A stretch of DNA of 7,734 bases from Treponema sp. (GCA_009785545.1 WQWD01000107.1:1-7734), one strand, 5' to 3'; shown: positions 1 to 6,019, numbered from the stretch's first letter. Notes: generated by a model not told the origin, from the sequence alone. Made by a program: numbers and translations.

Positions 1-201
1 AAGCATTCCCGCATTGATTGCGGCAGCCTGTTCAAAGGTTTCCATCGCAGCATCCACGCCAAAAGCTATTTTACGAACGGCAGCTCCGTCATTATCAACC
101 TGAATCCCGTTCATGGCACGGTCAATTGAGGCAAATCCGTCTATCTCTAAAAAACTTTTAAAAAATGCGTCAAACTGTACTGTAGTCAATCCATTACTCA
201 C
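1..201 (-). CDS. NIF3-family dinuclear metal-binding protein, N-terminal part (truncated by window edge)
   Basis: The minus strand is open from the left edge to position 201, giving 67 codons. The segment reads DRAMNGIQVDNDG, then KIAFGVDAAMETFEQA, then AINAGML. This matches the start of NIF3/YbgI-type proteins, where a (S/D)-x-x-NG-(L/I)-Q-V block is followed by a K-I-A-F-x-V-D-A strand. The next expected block, containing the metal-binding HHG, lies outside the window. Family members form toroidal hexamers with a two-metal site, and their substrate is debated. An in-frame TAG lies two codons above the GTG at 199-201, so the start is either that GTG or the TTG at 187-189. The TTG would give an MTTVQFDAFF N-terminus, which resembles relatives as I recall them, and it has a weak GTGAG seven bases upstream. 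The family call is fairly sure; the start is not. Confidence 0.8.
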   Translation of the reverse strand, partial: MSNGLTTVQFDAFFKSFLEIDGFASIDRAMNGIQVDNDGAAVRKIAFGVDAAMETFEQAAAINAGML

Positions 202-251
202 AAGCTAACTTTAACATAAAGAAAATATCTTGAAAAGGTATCAGAAGCATA

Positions 252-279
252 AATTTTCGGCAGTAAATTGCCTAAAAAT
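252..279. other. Weak inverted repeat in the divergent nif3-like / membrane-protein intergenic region
   Basis: TTTT-C-GGCA and TGCC-T-AAAA pair across a six-base spacer: 4 bp, one mismatch, 4 bp. It lies between the divergently transcribed genes starting at 201 (minus) and 353 (plus), so it could be an operator. It is short enough to be chance. Nothing else is evident in this 150-base gap apart from the possible -10 box listed separately. Confidence 0.2.
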
Positions 280-313
280 CGAAAAACATGATATACAAAA
301 CAGACAAAACAAG

Positions 314-319
314 TATACT
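314..319 (+). promoter_or_regulatory. Possible -10 box for the small membrane protein gene
   Basis: TATACT lies 33 bases upstream of the ATG at 353, in an AT-rich stretch. No convincing -35 hexamer sits 16-18 bases further upstream. This is therefore a weak candidate chosen mainly by position and by similarity to TATAAT. Confidence 0.25.
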
Positions 320-352
320 ATATATTAGTATATTACATATTAGGAGAAAAAA

Positions 353-772
353 ATGAATAGAATTGCTTCATTTGTATTAAACATTGCAGTAGCTCTTTAT
401 CTCTTTGCAAACGGGATTTTGGGAATAACGCAAAGGCCTGCCTTGGGTGTTCCGGGCGGCGAATTCGGCACAATGGTAGCTACCATATTTGGAAGCGGCG
501 ATCTGACAAATATATTAACCATTGTTTTATCAATCTGCGCTATTGTAGCGGGAGTTTTCCTGCTGTTGAAATTATTCAACGTAGATATTCGCATTACGGA
601 CATGATCCTTTTTGTCTTTGTCATTGTGTGGGTAGTTTTTATCGTAATCGTAGACATTATCCGCCCGATTCAAAGCAGCGTCGAGGTTTTGCCATACCTA
701 AAAGGTTTAGCATCACACTTAATGGTTTTAGGCGCGCTTATGTTATCTACACAAAGGTTTGGTAATAGATAG
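353..772 (+). CDS. Small four-helix integral membrane protein, unknown function
   Basis: This gene encodes 139 residues and is largely hydrophobic. Likely membrane segments lie at about residues 6-25, 50-73, 82-104 and 117-133. The loop after helix 1 is rich in Gly and Pro (RPALGVPGGEFGT). The C-terminus is short and basic (STQRFGNR). No catalytic motif is visible, and I do not recognise a named family. The start is well supported: TAGGAG at 341-346 is six bases from the ATG, and the reading frame begins exactly there. It is divergent from the NIF3-like gene and convergent with leuS, and it appears to be a single-gene unit. The opposite-strand ORF inside it is a shadow. It is very likely a real gene; its function is unknown. 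Confidence 0.8.
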   Translation: MNRIASFVLNIAVALYLFANGILGITQRPALGVPGGEFGTMVATIFGSGDLTNILTIVLSICAIVAGVFLLLKLFNVDIRITDMILFVFVIVWVVFIVIVDIIRPIQSSVEVLPYLKGLASHLMVLGALMLSTQRFGNR

Positions 773-789
773 TTTTTTTTACAATTGCG

Positions 790-828
790 GCTGTTCCAAA
801 ACTTTTCAATTTAAAGTTTTGGAACAGC
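790..828. terminator. Perfect 16-bp inverted repeat between convergent genes, possible bidirectional terminator
   Basis: GCTGTTCCAAAACTTT (790-805) and its exact reverse complement (813-828) are separated by a seven-base loop. It starts 17 bases after the stop of the plus-strand membrane protein gene and three bases from the stop of leuS on the minus strand, so it is placed to serve both. Neither side has the usual run of U after the hairpin. It is thus a non-canonical terminator, or a structure that protects 3' ends. Confidence 0.6.
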
Positions 829-831
829 ACA

Positions 832-3408
832 TCACACCACAATATTAACCAGTTTATCCGGCACGATGATAACCTTTTTCACGGGTTGTCCTTCAAGCCA
901 TTTTTGTACGCCGGGTAGAGCAAATGCGGCTTTTTCAAGCTCATCTTTTGACATTCCTGCTGCGGCAGTAAACTTGTCACGAACTTTTCCGCTCACTTGA
1001 ACCACTACAGTTACTTCGTCATCATGTGTTAAAGCTTCATCGTAAGACGGCCATTGACAGGCTGATACGCTTTTGTTGTACCCCAGTTTTTCCCACAGCT
1101 CTTCGCCCAAATGCGGCGCATACGCACTTGCCATAATAACCAGCGGTTCCCACAAATAACGAGGGATCTCCGTCAATTTAACAAGCTCGTTTGAGTAGAT
1201 CATCATCGCACTGATTGCTGTATTGAAATTCAAAGTGTCAGTGTCGTCGGTTACCTTTTTAATTGTTTTGTGCAGTAATTTTGTTAATTGATCCGCAGAA
1301 GTATCAAACGCCTGGTTTGAGATCGGCGCAGATTTATCGATAACAGGTTTTTCGCTAATCGCCCATAATTTTTCCAGAAAACGGGAGACACCGACAAGGC
1401 CTGCTGTCTGCCAAGGCTTACTGACTTCAAGAGGACCCATAAACATTTCGTAGAGCCGCAGAGAATCGGCTCCGTATTCACGGATTATGTCATCAGGATT
1501 AATAACATTTTTTAGACTCTTGCTCATTTTAGCGATCACTTCGGTTACCGATTCGCCATTGGCGGTTTCAACAAAACTGCCGTCAGGTTTTTTTTCGACT
1601 TGATCTGTCGGAACCATCGTTTTGTCACCACGCTGATACGCAAACGAAACAATCATTCCTTGATTCACCAATCGTTGGAAAGGCTCGGTTGTGTTCACAA
1701 GACCGAGATCATACAAAACTTTGTGCCAAAATCTGCCGTAGAGAAGATGAAGCACAGCGTGCTCCACTCCGCCGACATACAAATCTACAGGAGCCCAGTA
1801 ATCGATTTTGTCTTTTGCGGCAAAAGCATTGTTATTTTGCGGATCAAGATATCTGAGGTAATACCAGCATGAACCCGCCCATTGAGGCATCGTATTTGTT
1901 TCCCGTCTTGCGGCGGCTCCGCATTTTGGGCAGGTTGTGTTCACCCATTCAGAGATAGCGGCAAGCGGCGATTCACCTGTGCCAGTGGGCGCATAGGATT
2001 TTACATCGGGCAGCGTCAAAGGTAAATCGCTTTCCGGCAGCGCAACAATTCCGCAACATTCGCAATGCACGATGGGAATTGGTTCACCCCAATAACGCTG
2101 GCGTGAAAATATCCAGTCTCTTAATTTGTAGTTAACTGTTTTTTTTCCAAATCTATTTTCCTCAAGCCACTTTGTTATTTTTTCTTTTGCCTTTGCGGTT
2201 GGAAGTCCCGATATAAGGCCGGAATTTATCGAGTAGCCGTCAGCAACAGTACACTCTGCCGGTTCGTCAATATCCTCGTCTCCTTTTGAAAGATCATCTA
2301 ATACAACTTTTACGATTGGCAGTCCAAATGTTTTTGCGAATTCCCAGTCTCTTTCATCATGAGCGGGAACCGCCATGATTGCGCCGGTTCCGTAGGAGAT
2401 AAGGACATAATCAGCGATCCAGATTGGTATCTTTTCATAATTAACAGGATTGATTGCATACGCTCCCGAGAATACGCCGGTTTTTTCTTTTGCCAAATCG
2501 GTGCGTTCCAAATCACTTTTTTTTGACGCTTCTTCGATGTAAGCGGCAACAGCCTGTTTTTGCTCAGGTCTGGTGATTTTTTCCACAAGAGAATGTTCGG
2601 GAGAAAGCACCATGTAGGTTGCGCCAAAAAGCGTGTCGGGTCTTGTTGTGTATATTTCGATTGAATAATCTTCTTTGACATCAGCCGGCTTATCAACCTT
2701 GAATGTAACATTAGCACCTTCACTGCGGCCAATCCAATTGCGCTGCATTTGTTTTACGGGTTCAGGCCAATCGAGGTCTGTTAGATCATTTAATAACCGT
2801 TCGGCATAAGCTGTAATTTTTAATATCCACTGACGGATACGTTTACGAACCACTTTGGTTTTACACCGCTCGCAAAAACCATCGACCACTTCTTCGTTTG
2901 CAAGCCCGGTCAAACAGGAAGGACACCAATTTATCGGGCTGTCCGCTTCATAGGCAAGCCCTTTTTCAAAAAGTTTCAGGAAAATCCATTGTGTCCATTT
3001 GTAGTAGTTTTCGTCGGAAGTGGCTATTTCACGATCCCAATCGTACGAAAAACCAAGCGCCTTTATTTGCCGTCTAAAATGTTCGATGTTTTCGGCAGTT
3101 GTTTTTGCCGGATGAATCCCCATTTTGATTGCGTAATTTTCGGCGGGCAAACCAAACGAGTCAAATCCCATCGGGTGCAGAACATTAAAACCTTTCATGC
3201 GAAGGTAGCGGCAGTAAATGTCGGTAGCCGTATAACCTTCGGGGTGGCCGACGTGCAGCCCCGCCGCCGACGGATAAGGGAACATATCAAGCACATAACG
3301 ACGCTTGTCTTTGGGGAAGGAAGGATCTTCCACTGTCTTAAAAGTTTTGTTGTCATCCCAAAATTTTTGCCATTTCGGTTCGATTGTTTCAAAAGGGTAC
3401 TTTGCCAT
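832..3408 (-). CDS. leuS: Leucyl-tRNA synthetase
   Basis: This cytoplasmic class I synthetase attaches leucine to tRNA-Leu. It has 858 residues, the usual bacterial size. HVGH (the HIGH motif) is at residues 52-55 within DMFPYPSAAGLHVGHPEGYT, and KMSKS is at 627-631. Cysteines 162, 165, 179 and 182 form a zinc-knuckle-like pair of CxxC motifs. The CP1 editing domain shows TTRPDT at 254-259 and AVPAHDERD near 346-354, with the conserved editing aspartate. A second Cys-rich insert (CPKCG) lies before WAGSCWYYLRY. The C-terminal domain ends VNIVV. The frame stays open upstream to 3885, but that extension runs through the repeat and antisense to the nuclease gene. The family N-terminus, MAKYPFETIEPKWQKFW, fixes the start at 3406-3408. 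No Shine-Dalgarno precedes this ATG. A promoter abuts it, so the mRNA may be leaderless. Confidence 0.97.
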   Translation of the reverse strand: MAKYPFETIEPKWQKFWDDNKTFKTVEDPSFPKDKRRYVLDMFPYPSAAGLHVGHPEGYTATDIYCRYLRMKGFNVLHPMGFDSFGLPAENYAIKMGIHPAKTTAENIEHFRRQIKALGFSYDWDREIATSDENYYKWTQWIFLKLFEKGLAYEADSPINWCPSCLTGLANEEVVDGFCERCKTKVVRKRIRQWILKITAYAERLLNDLTDLDWPEPVKQMQRNWIGRSEGANVTFKVDKPADVKEDYSIEIYTTRPDTLFGATYMVLSPEHSLVEKITRPEQKQAVAAYIEEASKKSDLERTDLAKEKTGVFSGAYAINPVNYEKIPIWIADYVLISYGTGAIMAVPAHDERDWEFAKTFGLPIVKVVLDDLSKGDEDIDEPAECTVADGYSINSGLISGLPTAKAKEKITKWLEENRFGKKTVNYKLRDWIFSRQRYWGEPIPIVHCECCGIVALPESDLPLTLPDVKSYAPTGTGESPLAAISEWVNTTCPKCGAAARRETNTMPQWAGSCWYYLRYLDPQNNNAFAAKDKIDYWAPVDLYVGGVEHAVLHLLYGRFWHKVLYDLGLVNTTEPFQRLVNQGMIVSFAYQRGDKTMVPTDQVEKKPDGSFVETANGESVTEVIAKMSKSLKNVINPDDIIREYGADSLRLYEMFMGPLEVSKPWQTAGLVGVSRFLEKLWAISEKPVIDKSAPISNQAFDTSADQLTKLLHKTIKKVTDDTDTLNFNTAISAMMIYSNELVKLTEIPRYLWEPLVIMASAYAPHLGEELWEKLGYNKSVSACQWPSYDEALTHDDEVTVVVQVSGKVRDKFTAAAGMSKDELEKAAFALPGVQKWLEGQPVKKVIIVPDKLVNIVV

Positions 3409-3414
3409 AAGGGA

Positions 3415-3443
3415 ATTATAGGAGATTCTGAAGGAGTTGACAA
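3415..3443 (-). promoter_or_regulatory. leuS promoter, placed for a leaderless transcript
   Basis: On the minus strand, TTGTCA (3438-3443) is followed by a 17-base spacer and a perfect TATAAT (3415-3420). Six bases (TCCCTT) then separate the -10 box from the leuS ATG. Initiation at the usual seventh base would put the transcript's first base on the A of ATG. That agrees with the lack of any Shine-Dalgarno. Five of the six -35 bases (TTGTC) belong to the edge of the repeat that begins at 3439. Confidence 0.65.
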
Positions 3444-3611
3444 TCATGGCAGGCGGCTTGCGAAAATCCCTGTCGGCTCGGGAACGGCTGTGATGTAATC
3501 TACTACACGCTCTGGCGTGGCGGGCTAGGACTACACAGCCGTATTTCGCCGACACGGCTTTTCGCAAGCCGCCTGCCAGAGTGTATACCTGTGTTATGTG
3601 TTGCAATTTTG
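3439..3611 (+). repeat. Structured direct repeat, copy 1 (long hairpin with conserved ends)
   Basis: The left edge, GACAATCATGGCAGGCGG (3439-3456), is identical to copy 2 at 4573. The core starts with a perfect 19-bp stem: GGCAGGCGGCTTGCGAAAA (3448-3466) pairs with 3559-3577. Nested inside, TGTCGGC pairs with GCCGACA, and ACGGCTGTG with CACAGCCGT. CACGC-TCTG-GCGTG forms an off-centre inner hairpin near the middle. A 34-base tail (3578-3611) matches copy 2 at 31 positions and contains GAGTGTATACC and GTGTTATGTGTT. The core differs from copy 2 but keeps its pairing. It could be a MITE-like element, a structured RNA or a recombination site. No ORF in it looks real. With the leuS promoter it fills most of the gap from 3409 to 3715. 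Confidence 0.85.
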
Positions 3612-3649
3612 TGTGGTGGGTGTGCCAAGTTGTTTTGTGTGTATTGGCG

Positions 3650-3663
3650 GAAAAATATTTTTC
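3650..3663. other. AT-rich perfect palindrome upstream of rpn
   Basis: GAAAAATATTTTTC is fully self-complementary and lies 53 bases before the nuclease start codon, inside a GT- and AT-rich leader. It overlaps a plausible but imperfect promoter, with TTGTTT near 3630 and AAATAT after about 17 bases. It may be a regulator site, or simply a low-complexity AT run. Confidence 0.25.
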
Positions 3664-3715
3664 AGAAAATTTCAATTTCGATAAAGCGCCACGCATATCT
3701 AACCCATATATATGT

Positions 3716-4564
3716 ATGAAAATTAATACAAACTTTAAAGACAGCGTTTTCACTAAACTTTTTAGCGAACCCGATTTACTGCGGGCGCTGTACTGCGCAC
3801 TCGAAGGAACAACTCTGCCTTCTGATTTACCGGTTTCCATTAACACTCTCGAAAACGTCGTGTTTATGGATTTATACAACGACATCTCTTTTGAGATTGG
3901 CGGAAAACTTATCGTACTTATCGAACATCAAAGTACGATCAACCCTAACATGGGACTGCGTCTCCTTCTCTACATCTCTCGTGTACTTGAAAAGATTATT
4001 ACAAGGAAAAACTTGTATTCGGGAAACCGCCTGTCCATTCCATGGCCGGAGTTTTTCGTTCTGTACAACGGCAAAGAACCTTATCCCGATAATGCCACTC
4101 TGCGTTTATCAGATTTATTTGAAAAACCGCACGATTTAGGGCTTCCGAAAAAAGCGGTTCCGTTGTTAGATTTAGAAGTAAAAGTGATAAACATCAATGA
4201 GGGCAAAAACGAAGCTATTGTTAACCGCTGTAAAAAACTTGCAGAGTACAGCACGTTTATTGCCAAGACAAGGAGCTTTGAAAAGGATTTGCAGGATAGA
4301 GAAAAAGCGGTAAAAGCCGCTATTAAATATTGCTCAAGGTATGATATACTAAAAGAGTTCTTGGAAATTCACGCTTCGGAGGTTTTGAATATGTTACTAA
4401 CTGAATGGAACACAGAAGACGCTCTCGCTGTACGATTTGAAGAAGGTATAGAAAAAGGGCGTGAAGAAACCTTGGATTTAATCGCTCAGGGTTATTCGAT
4501 TGATGAAATCAGAGAACGCCTGATGTACAAGACAGCTGGTAGAGAAGACAGAAAACCTCTCTAA
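3716..4564 (+). CDS. Rpn-family recombination-promoting nuclease / putative transposase (PD-(D/E)XK)
   Basis: The protein has 282 residues. The N-terminus FKDSVFTKLFSEPDLLRALY is the typical opening of Rpn/PDDEXK_2 proteins. The nuclease core is visible as D56 (in NDISFE) followed by E70-x-Q72 in LIVLIEHQS, the D...ExQ form of the PD-(D/E)XK site. The middle (SIPWPEFFVLYNG, then LLDLEVKVININEG) is also family-like. The Glu/Lys/Arg-rich helix EEGIEKGREETLDLIAQGYS near residues 240-265 is the usual C-terminal tail. Characterised E. coli Rpn proteins cut DNA and raise RecA-independent recombination. The frame is open from 3581, but the extra 45 residues would be encoded partly by the repeat, and the family begins at MKINTNFKDS. 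No Shine-Dalgarno precedes this ATG. The gene sits between two direct structured repeats, which suggests that gene and repeats travelled together. Family assignment is confident; activity is inferred. Confidence 0.87.
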   Translation: MKINTNFKDSVFTKLFSEPDLLRALYCALEGTTLPSDLPVSINTLENVVFMDLYNDISFEIGGKLIVLIEHQSTINPNMGLRLLLYISRVLEKIITRKNLYSGNRLSIPWPEFFVLYNGKEPYPDNATLRLSDLFEKPHDLGLPKKAVPLLDLEVKVININEGKNEAIVNRCKKLAEYSTFIAKTRSFEKDLQDREKAVKAAIKYCSRYDILKEFLEIHASEVLNMLLTEWNTEDALAVRFEEGIEKGREETLDLIAQGYSIDEIRERLMYKTAGREDRKPL

Positions 4565-4572
4565 TTGTTATA

Positions 4573-4743
4573 GACAATCATGGCAGGCGGGGCTGCGGAA
4601 CCTGTCAGGAAAAACTCCGGGGGAGACCGCCTTCGAGCCCCCTACTGGGTCTCTATGGCGGAGAGTCCCGGAGATGTTTTTCCTGCCCGACTCCGCAACC
4701 CCGCCTGCCTGAGTGTATACCCGTGTTATGTGTTACAATTTTG
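4573..4743 (+). repeat. Structured direct repeat, copy 2 (long hairpin with conserved ends)
   Basis: The same 18-base left edge as copy 1 begins nine bases after the rpn stop codon, in the same orientation. The outer stem pairs 4582-4599 with 4692-4709 (18 bp, one C/A mismatch at 4593/4698). Inner pairs include AGGAAAAA with TTTTTCCT, CTCCGGG with CCCGGAG, and CCGCC with GGCGG. The tail 4710-4743 repeats that of copy 1 with three changes. At 171 bases it nearly equals copy 1 (173), and the spacing between the copies is 1134 bases. Paired changes at 4591/4700 and 4598/4693 keep the stem intact. The plus-strand ORF crossing it is not credible as a gene. Confidence 0.85.
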
Positions 4744-4746
4744 GGG

Positions 4747-4759
4747 GGTGACCGTCACC
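4747..4759. other. Short palindrome GGTGACCGTCACC
   Basis: This is a perfect inverted repeat with six-base arms around one central C, immediately after the end of structured repeat copy 2 and before the short repeat cluster. Its GTGACC core recurs in the cluster, so it may be part of that array or a dimeric protein-binding site. Confidence 0.35.
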
Positions 4760-4780
4760 TCATTTTTCAGGGGACAGACA

Positions 4781-4909
4781 TAAAGTTGGCGTGACTGACA
4801 CTAAGCGTGACTGACACTAAGCGTGACCTGAGAGGTGCCAGATACAGAATGTTTGTGCCTGACACTAAGCGTGACCTTAAAGTTGGAGTGACTGACACTA
4901 AGCGTGACC
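4781..4909. repeat. Cluster of 16-bp repeats, unit GTGACTGACACTAAGC
   Basis: The unit occurs at 4791-4806, 4807-4822 (directly adjacent), 4855-4870 (GTGCCTGACACTAAGC, one change) and 4888-4903. Three of these units (4807-4822, 4855-4870 and 4888-4903) are followed by GTGACC; the unit at 4791-4806 runs directly into the next copy. A longer duplication links 4781-4811 and 4878-4908, which both begin TAAAGTTGG and differ at one position. Nearby GGGGACAGACA (4770-4780) and AGGTGCC (4833-4839) resemble pieces of REP-like palindromes that I recall accompanying RAYT transposases in other bacteria, but no RAYT gene is in the window. The cluster ends about a dozen bases before the stop codon of the minus-strand membrane gene. 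Together with copy 2 it accounts for the gene-free stretch 4565-4920. Confidence 0.75.
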
Positions 4910-4920
4910 TATTTGCCCTT

Positions 4921-5739
4921 CTACCACCTGAAAATTAATTCACCAAATCGGATGTATGCCCACCCGATACGCCACATAATATCAGATATAAAATGTATGC
5001 CTATCGCACTTAACAAACCGTACTTCCTCAAAAAAAATGTACAAACCAATGATAATGGAGCATATAAGCCTATTATTACGAGATAATCTTCAAAAGGCAG
5101 GTCGAAAATGTTCCTTGCACTTCCTGAATAAAATAACATAGTTGAGTCTATATGCCTTATTGAAAATATCAACGCACATATAACGGCAACACGCCAGAAC
5201 AACTTGGTTTGCCCTTCTTCAGTCTTTGCTGTTTTTGAAAAAAGCCACATTAAAAATATTACCGTAAACATATTTACAATTTGGCAGCCTATTCCTTCGG
5301 CAATAGATGAAAACATTGAAGCAGGTATTTGAGAGTAAGCGTACTTCAATATGTTCCCGAATGAGCGAGCTGATACTGTCTGGTACCCAATAAAGAACAA
5401 TCCCATTAAAAAACCAACTAATATGGTTGTGATGATAACTTTTGTTTTTTTTATTTCATCATTCAGAATATTTTTAAAACCTGTCTTTAACGAAAGATGT
5501 ACAGCCAATACACCAAAAGAGCCCCACAAAAACAATCGCCACACAGCATTAATGATACCAGTTTCTATGCTTGAAACATGCCTTCCGAATAATCGAGTCA
5601 GCTCTAAGCCGGTAAAAGCATGGTCTAATCCTACTCTCTCTGCACTCCAACGATGGGAGGTAGCACTGAACAAAAATACACTGAGGCACATGATAAATAC
5701 AAGCAAAAACAAAACGGCATAGTTTTTTTTAGTTTCCAT
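4921..5739 (-). CDS. Polytopic membrane protein with CPBP (CAAX protease/Abi)-like motifs
   Basis: The protein has 272 residues and about seven hydrophobic segments, near residues 8-26, 62-84, 100-120, 142-168, 181-197, 217-236 and 241-259. The C-terminal half shows FSIRH (F192, H196), fitting the FxxxH motif of CPBP intramembrane metalloproteases. GIHFISD (H249, D253) fits their HxxxN/D motif. The first motif, normally EExxxR, is degenerate: only E148 in SIAEGIGCQ is a candidate, with Q at the Arg position. This could be a diverged or inactive CPBP protein, so substrate and role are unknown. CPBP proteins elsewhere process prenylated proteins or act in peptide maturation and immunity. The start ATG at 5737-5739 has GGAG ten bases upstream, a long but possible spacing. 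A small same-strand ORF ends 22 bases upstream. The membrane-protein call is firm; the family is tentative. Confidence 0.75.
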   Translation of the reverse strand: METKKNYAVLFLLVFIMCLSVFLFSATSHRWSAERVGLDHAFTGLELTRLFGRHVSSIETGIINAVWRLFLWGSFGVLAVHLSLKTGFKNILNDEIKKTKVIITTILVGFLMGLFFIGYQTVSARSFGNILKYAYSQIPASMFSSIAEGIGCQIVNMFTVIFLMWLFSKTAKTEEGQTKLFWRVAVICALIFSIRHIDSTMLFYSGSARNIFDLPFEDYLVIIGLYAPLSLVCTFFLRKYGLLSAIGIHFISDIMWRIGWAYIRFGELIFRW

Positions 5740-5761
5740 ATATAGGTATCTCCAACTAAAA

Positions 5762-5950
5762 TTATTTGTTATAAGCGTTCTTGGTATATCCTACTGCACT
5801 TCCATCGCCGAACACATCCAGAAAAACAACGCAAAATACACTATAAAGAGGGCTGTTTATCCTGTCATTATTTAAATGACCTGTCAAGTTGTTCAATTCT
5901 CCTCTTGCTTTAATAAGAGTAAGAATATTTTTATCAACGAATTTTTTCAT
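5762..5950 (-). CDS. Small hypothetical protein, 62 aa (uncertain)
   Basis: The reading frame gives a mixed hydrophilic N-terminus (MKKFVDKNILTLIKARGELN) and a hydrophobic patch SVFCVVFLDVFGDGSAVGY near residues 37-55. I do not recognise it. It lies on the same strand as the membrane protein gene and ends 22 bases before that start, as a short first gene of a pair would. Against it, no Shine-Dalgarno precedes the ATG, and its start lies only seven bases from the -35 box of the divergent rny promoter. It may be a real small gene, a remnant of a longer one, or chance. Confidence 0.35.
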   Translation of the reverse strand: MKKFVDKNILTLIKARGELNNLTGHLNNDRINSPLYSVFCVVFLDVFGDGSAVGYTKNAYNK

Positions 5951-5956
5951 TTTTTA

Positions 5957-5985
5957 TTGACAAAAAGACGAAATTCGCTTAAAAT
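5957..5985 (+). promoter_or_regulatory. Consensus sigma-70 type promoter of rny
   Basis: A perfect TTGACA at 5957-5962 is followed by a 17-base spacer and TAAAAT at 5980-5985, one base from the TATAAT consensus. Initiation would be near 5992, leaving a leader of about 45 bases before the rny start codon. Confidence 0.75.
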
Positions 5986-6006
5986 TACAGTGAATTTGAA
6001 TATTCG

Positions 6007-6019
6007 CGGACTAAGTCCG
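6007..6019 (+). promoter_or_regulatory. Small palindrome in the rny 5' leader
   Basis: CGGACTAAGTCCG has six-base complementary arms around a central A; as RNA it could form a 5-bp stem with a three-base loop. It lies in the predicted leader, six bases before the Shine-Dalgarno AAGGAG (6026-6031). It could influence translation or mRNA 5'-end stability, or bind a regulator as DNA. Its function is inferred from position only. Confidence 0.35.

Noticed and set aside
2989..3498. 169-residue plus-strand ORF antisense to leuS
   Set aside because: It is a shadow frame opposite conserved LeuRS sequence including the catalytic HVGH region; it has no recognisable domain.
3409..3715. T-box or other tRNA-responsive leader for leuS
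   Set aside because: The promoter abuts the start codon, leaving no leader RNA, and the repeat hairpin lies upstream of the predicted transcription start.
3409..3885. N-terminal extension of leuS of 159 residues
   Set aside because: The frame is merely open. It runs through the structured repeat and antisense to the rpn coding region, while the LeuRS family begins at MAKYPF (3408).
3439..4743. Integron attC sites with rpn as a gene cassette
   Set aside because: The architecture (conserved ends, variable palindromic centre, one gene between) is similar. However, no GTTRRRY / RYYYAAC core sites are shared by both copies, and no integrase gene is in the window.
4580..4783. 67-residue plus-strand ORF
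   Set aside because: It is encoded almost wholly by the hairpin repeat and its tail and has no protein-like features; it is a by-product of the GC-rich stem.
4781..4909. CRISPR array
   Set aside because: The units are only 16 bases, two are directly adjacent with no spacer, the other intervals are unequal and themselves repeated, and no cas gene is present.
4904..5086. 60-residue plus-strand ORF
   Set aside because: It is antisense to the membrane protein gene, lacks a ribosome-binding site and starts inside the short repeat cluster.
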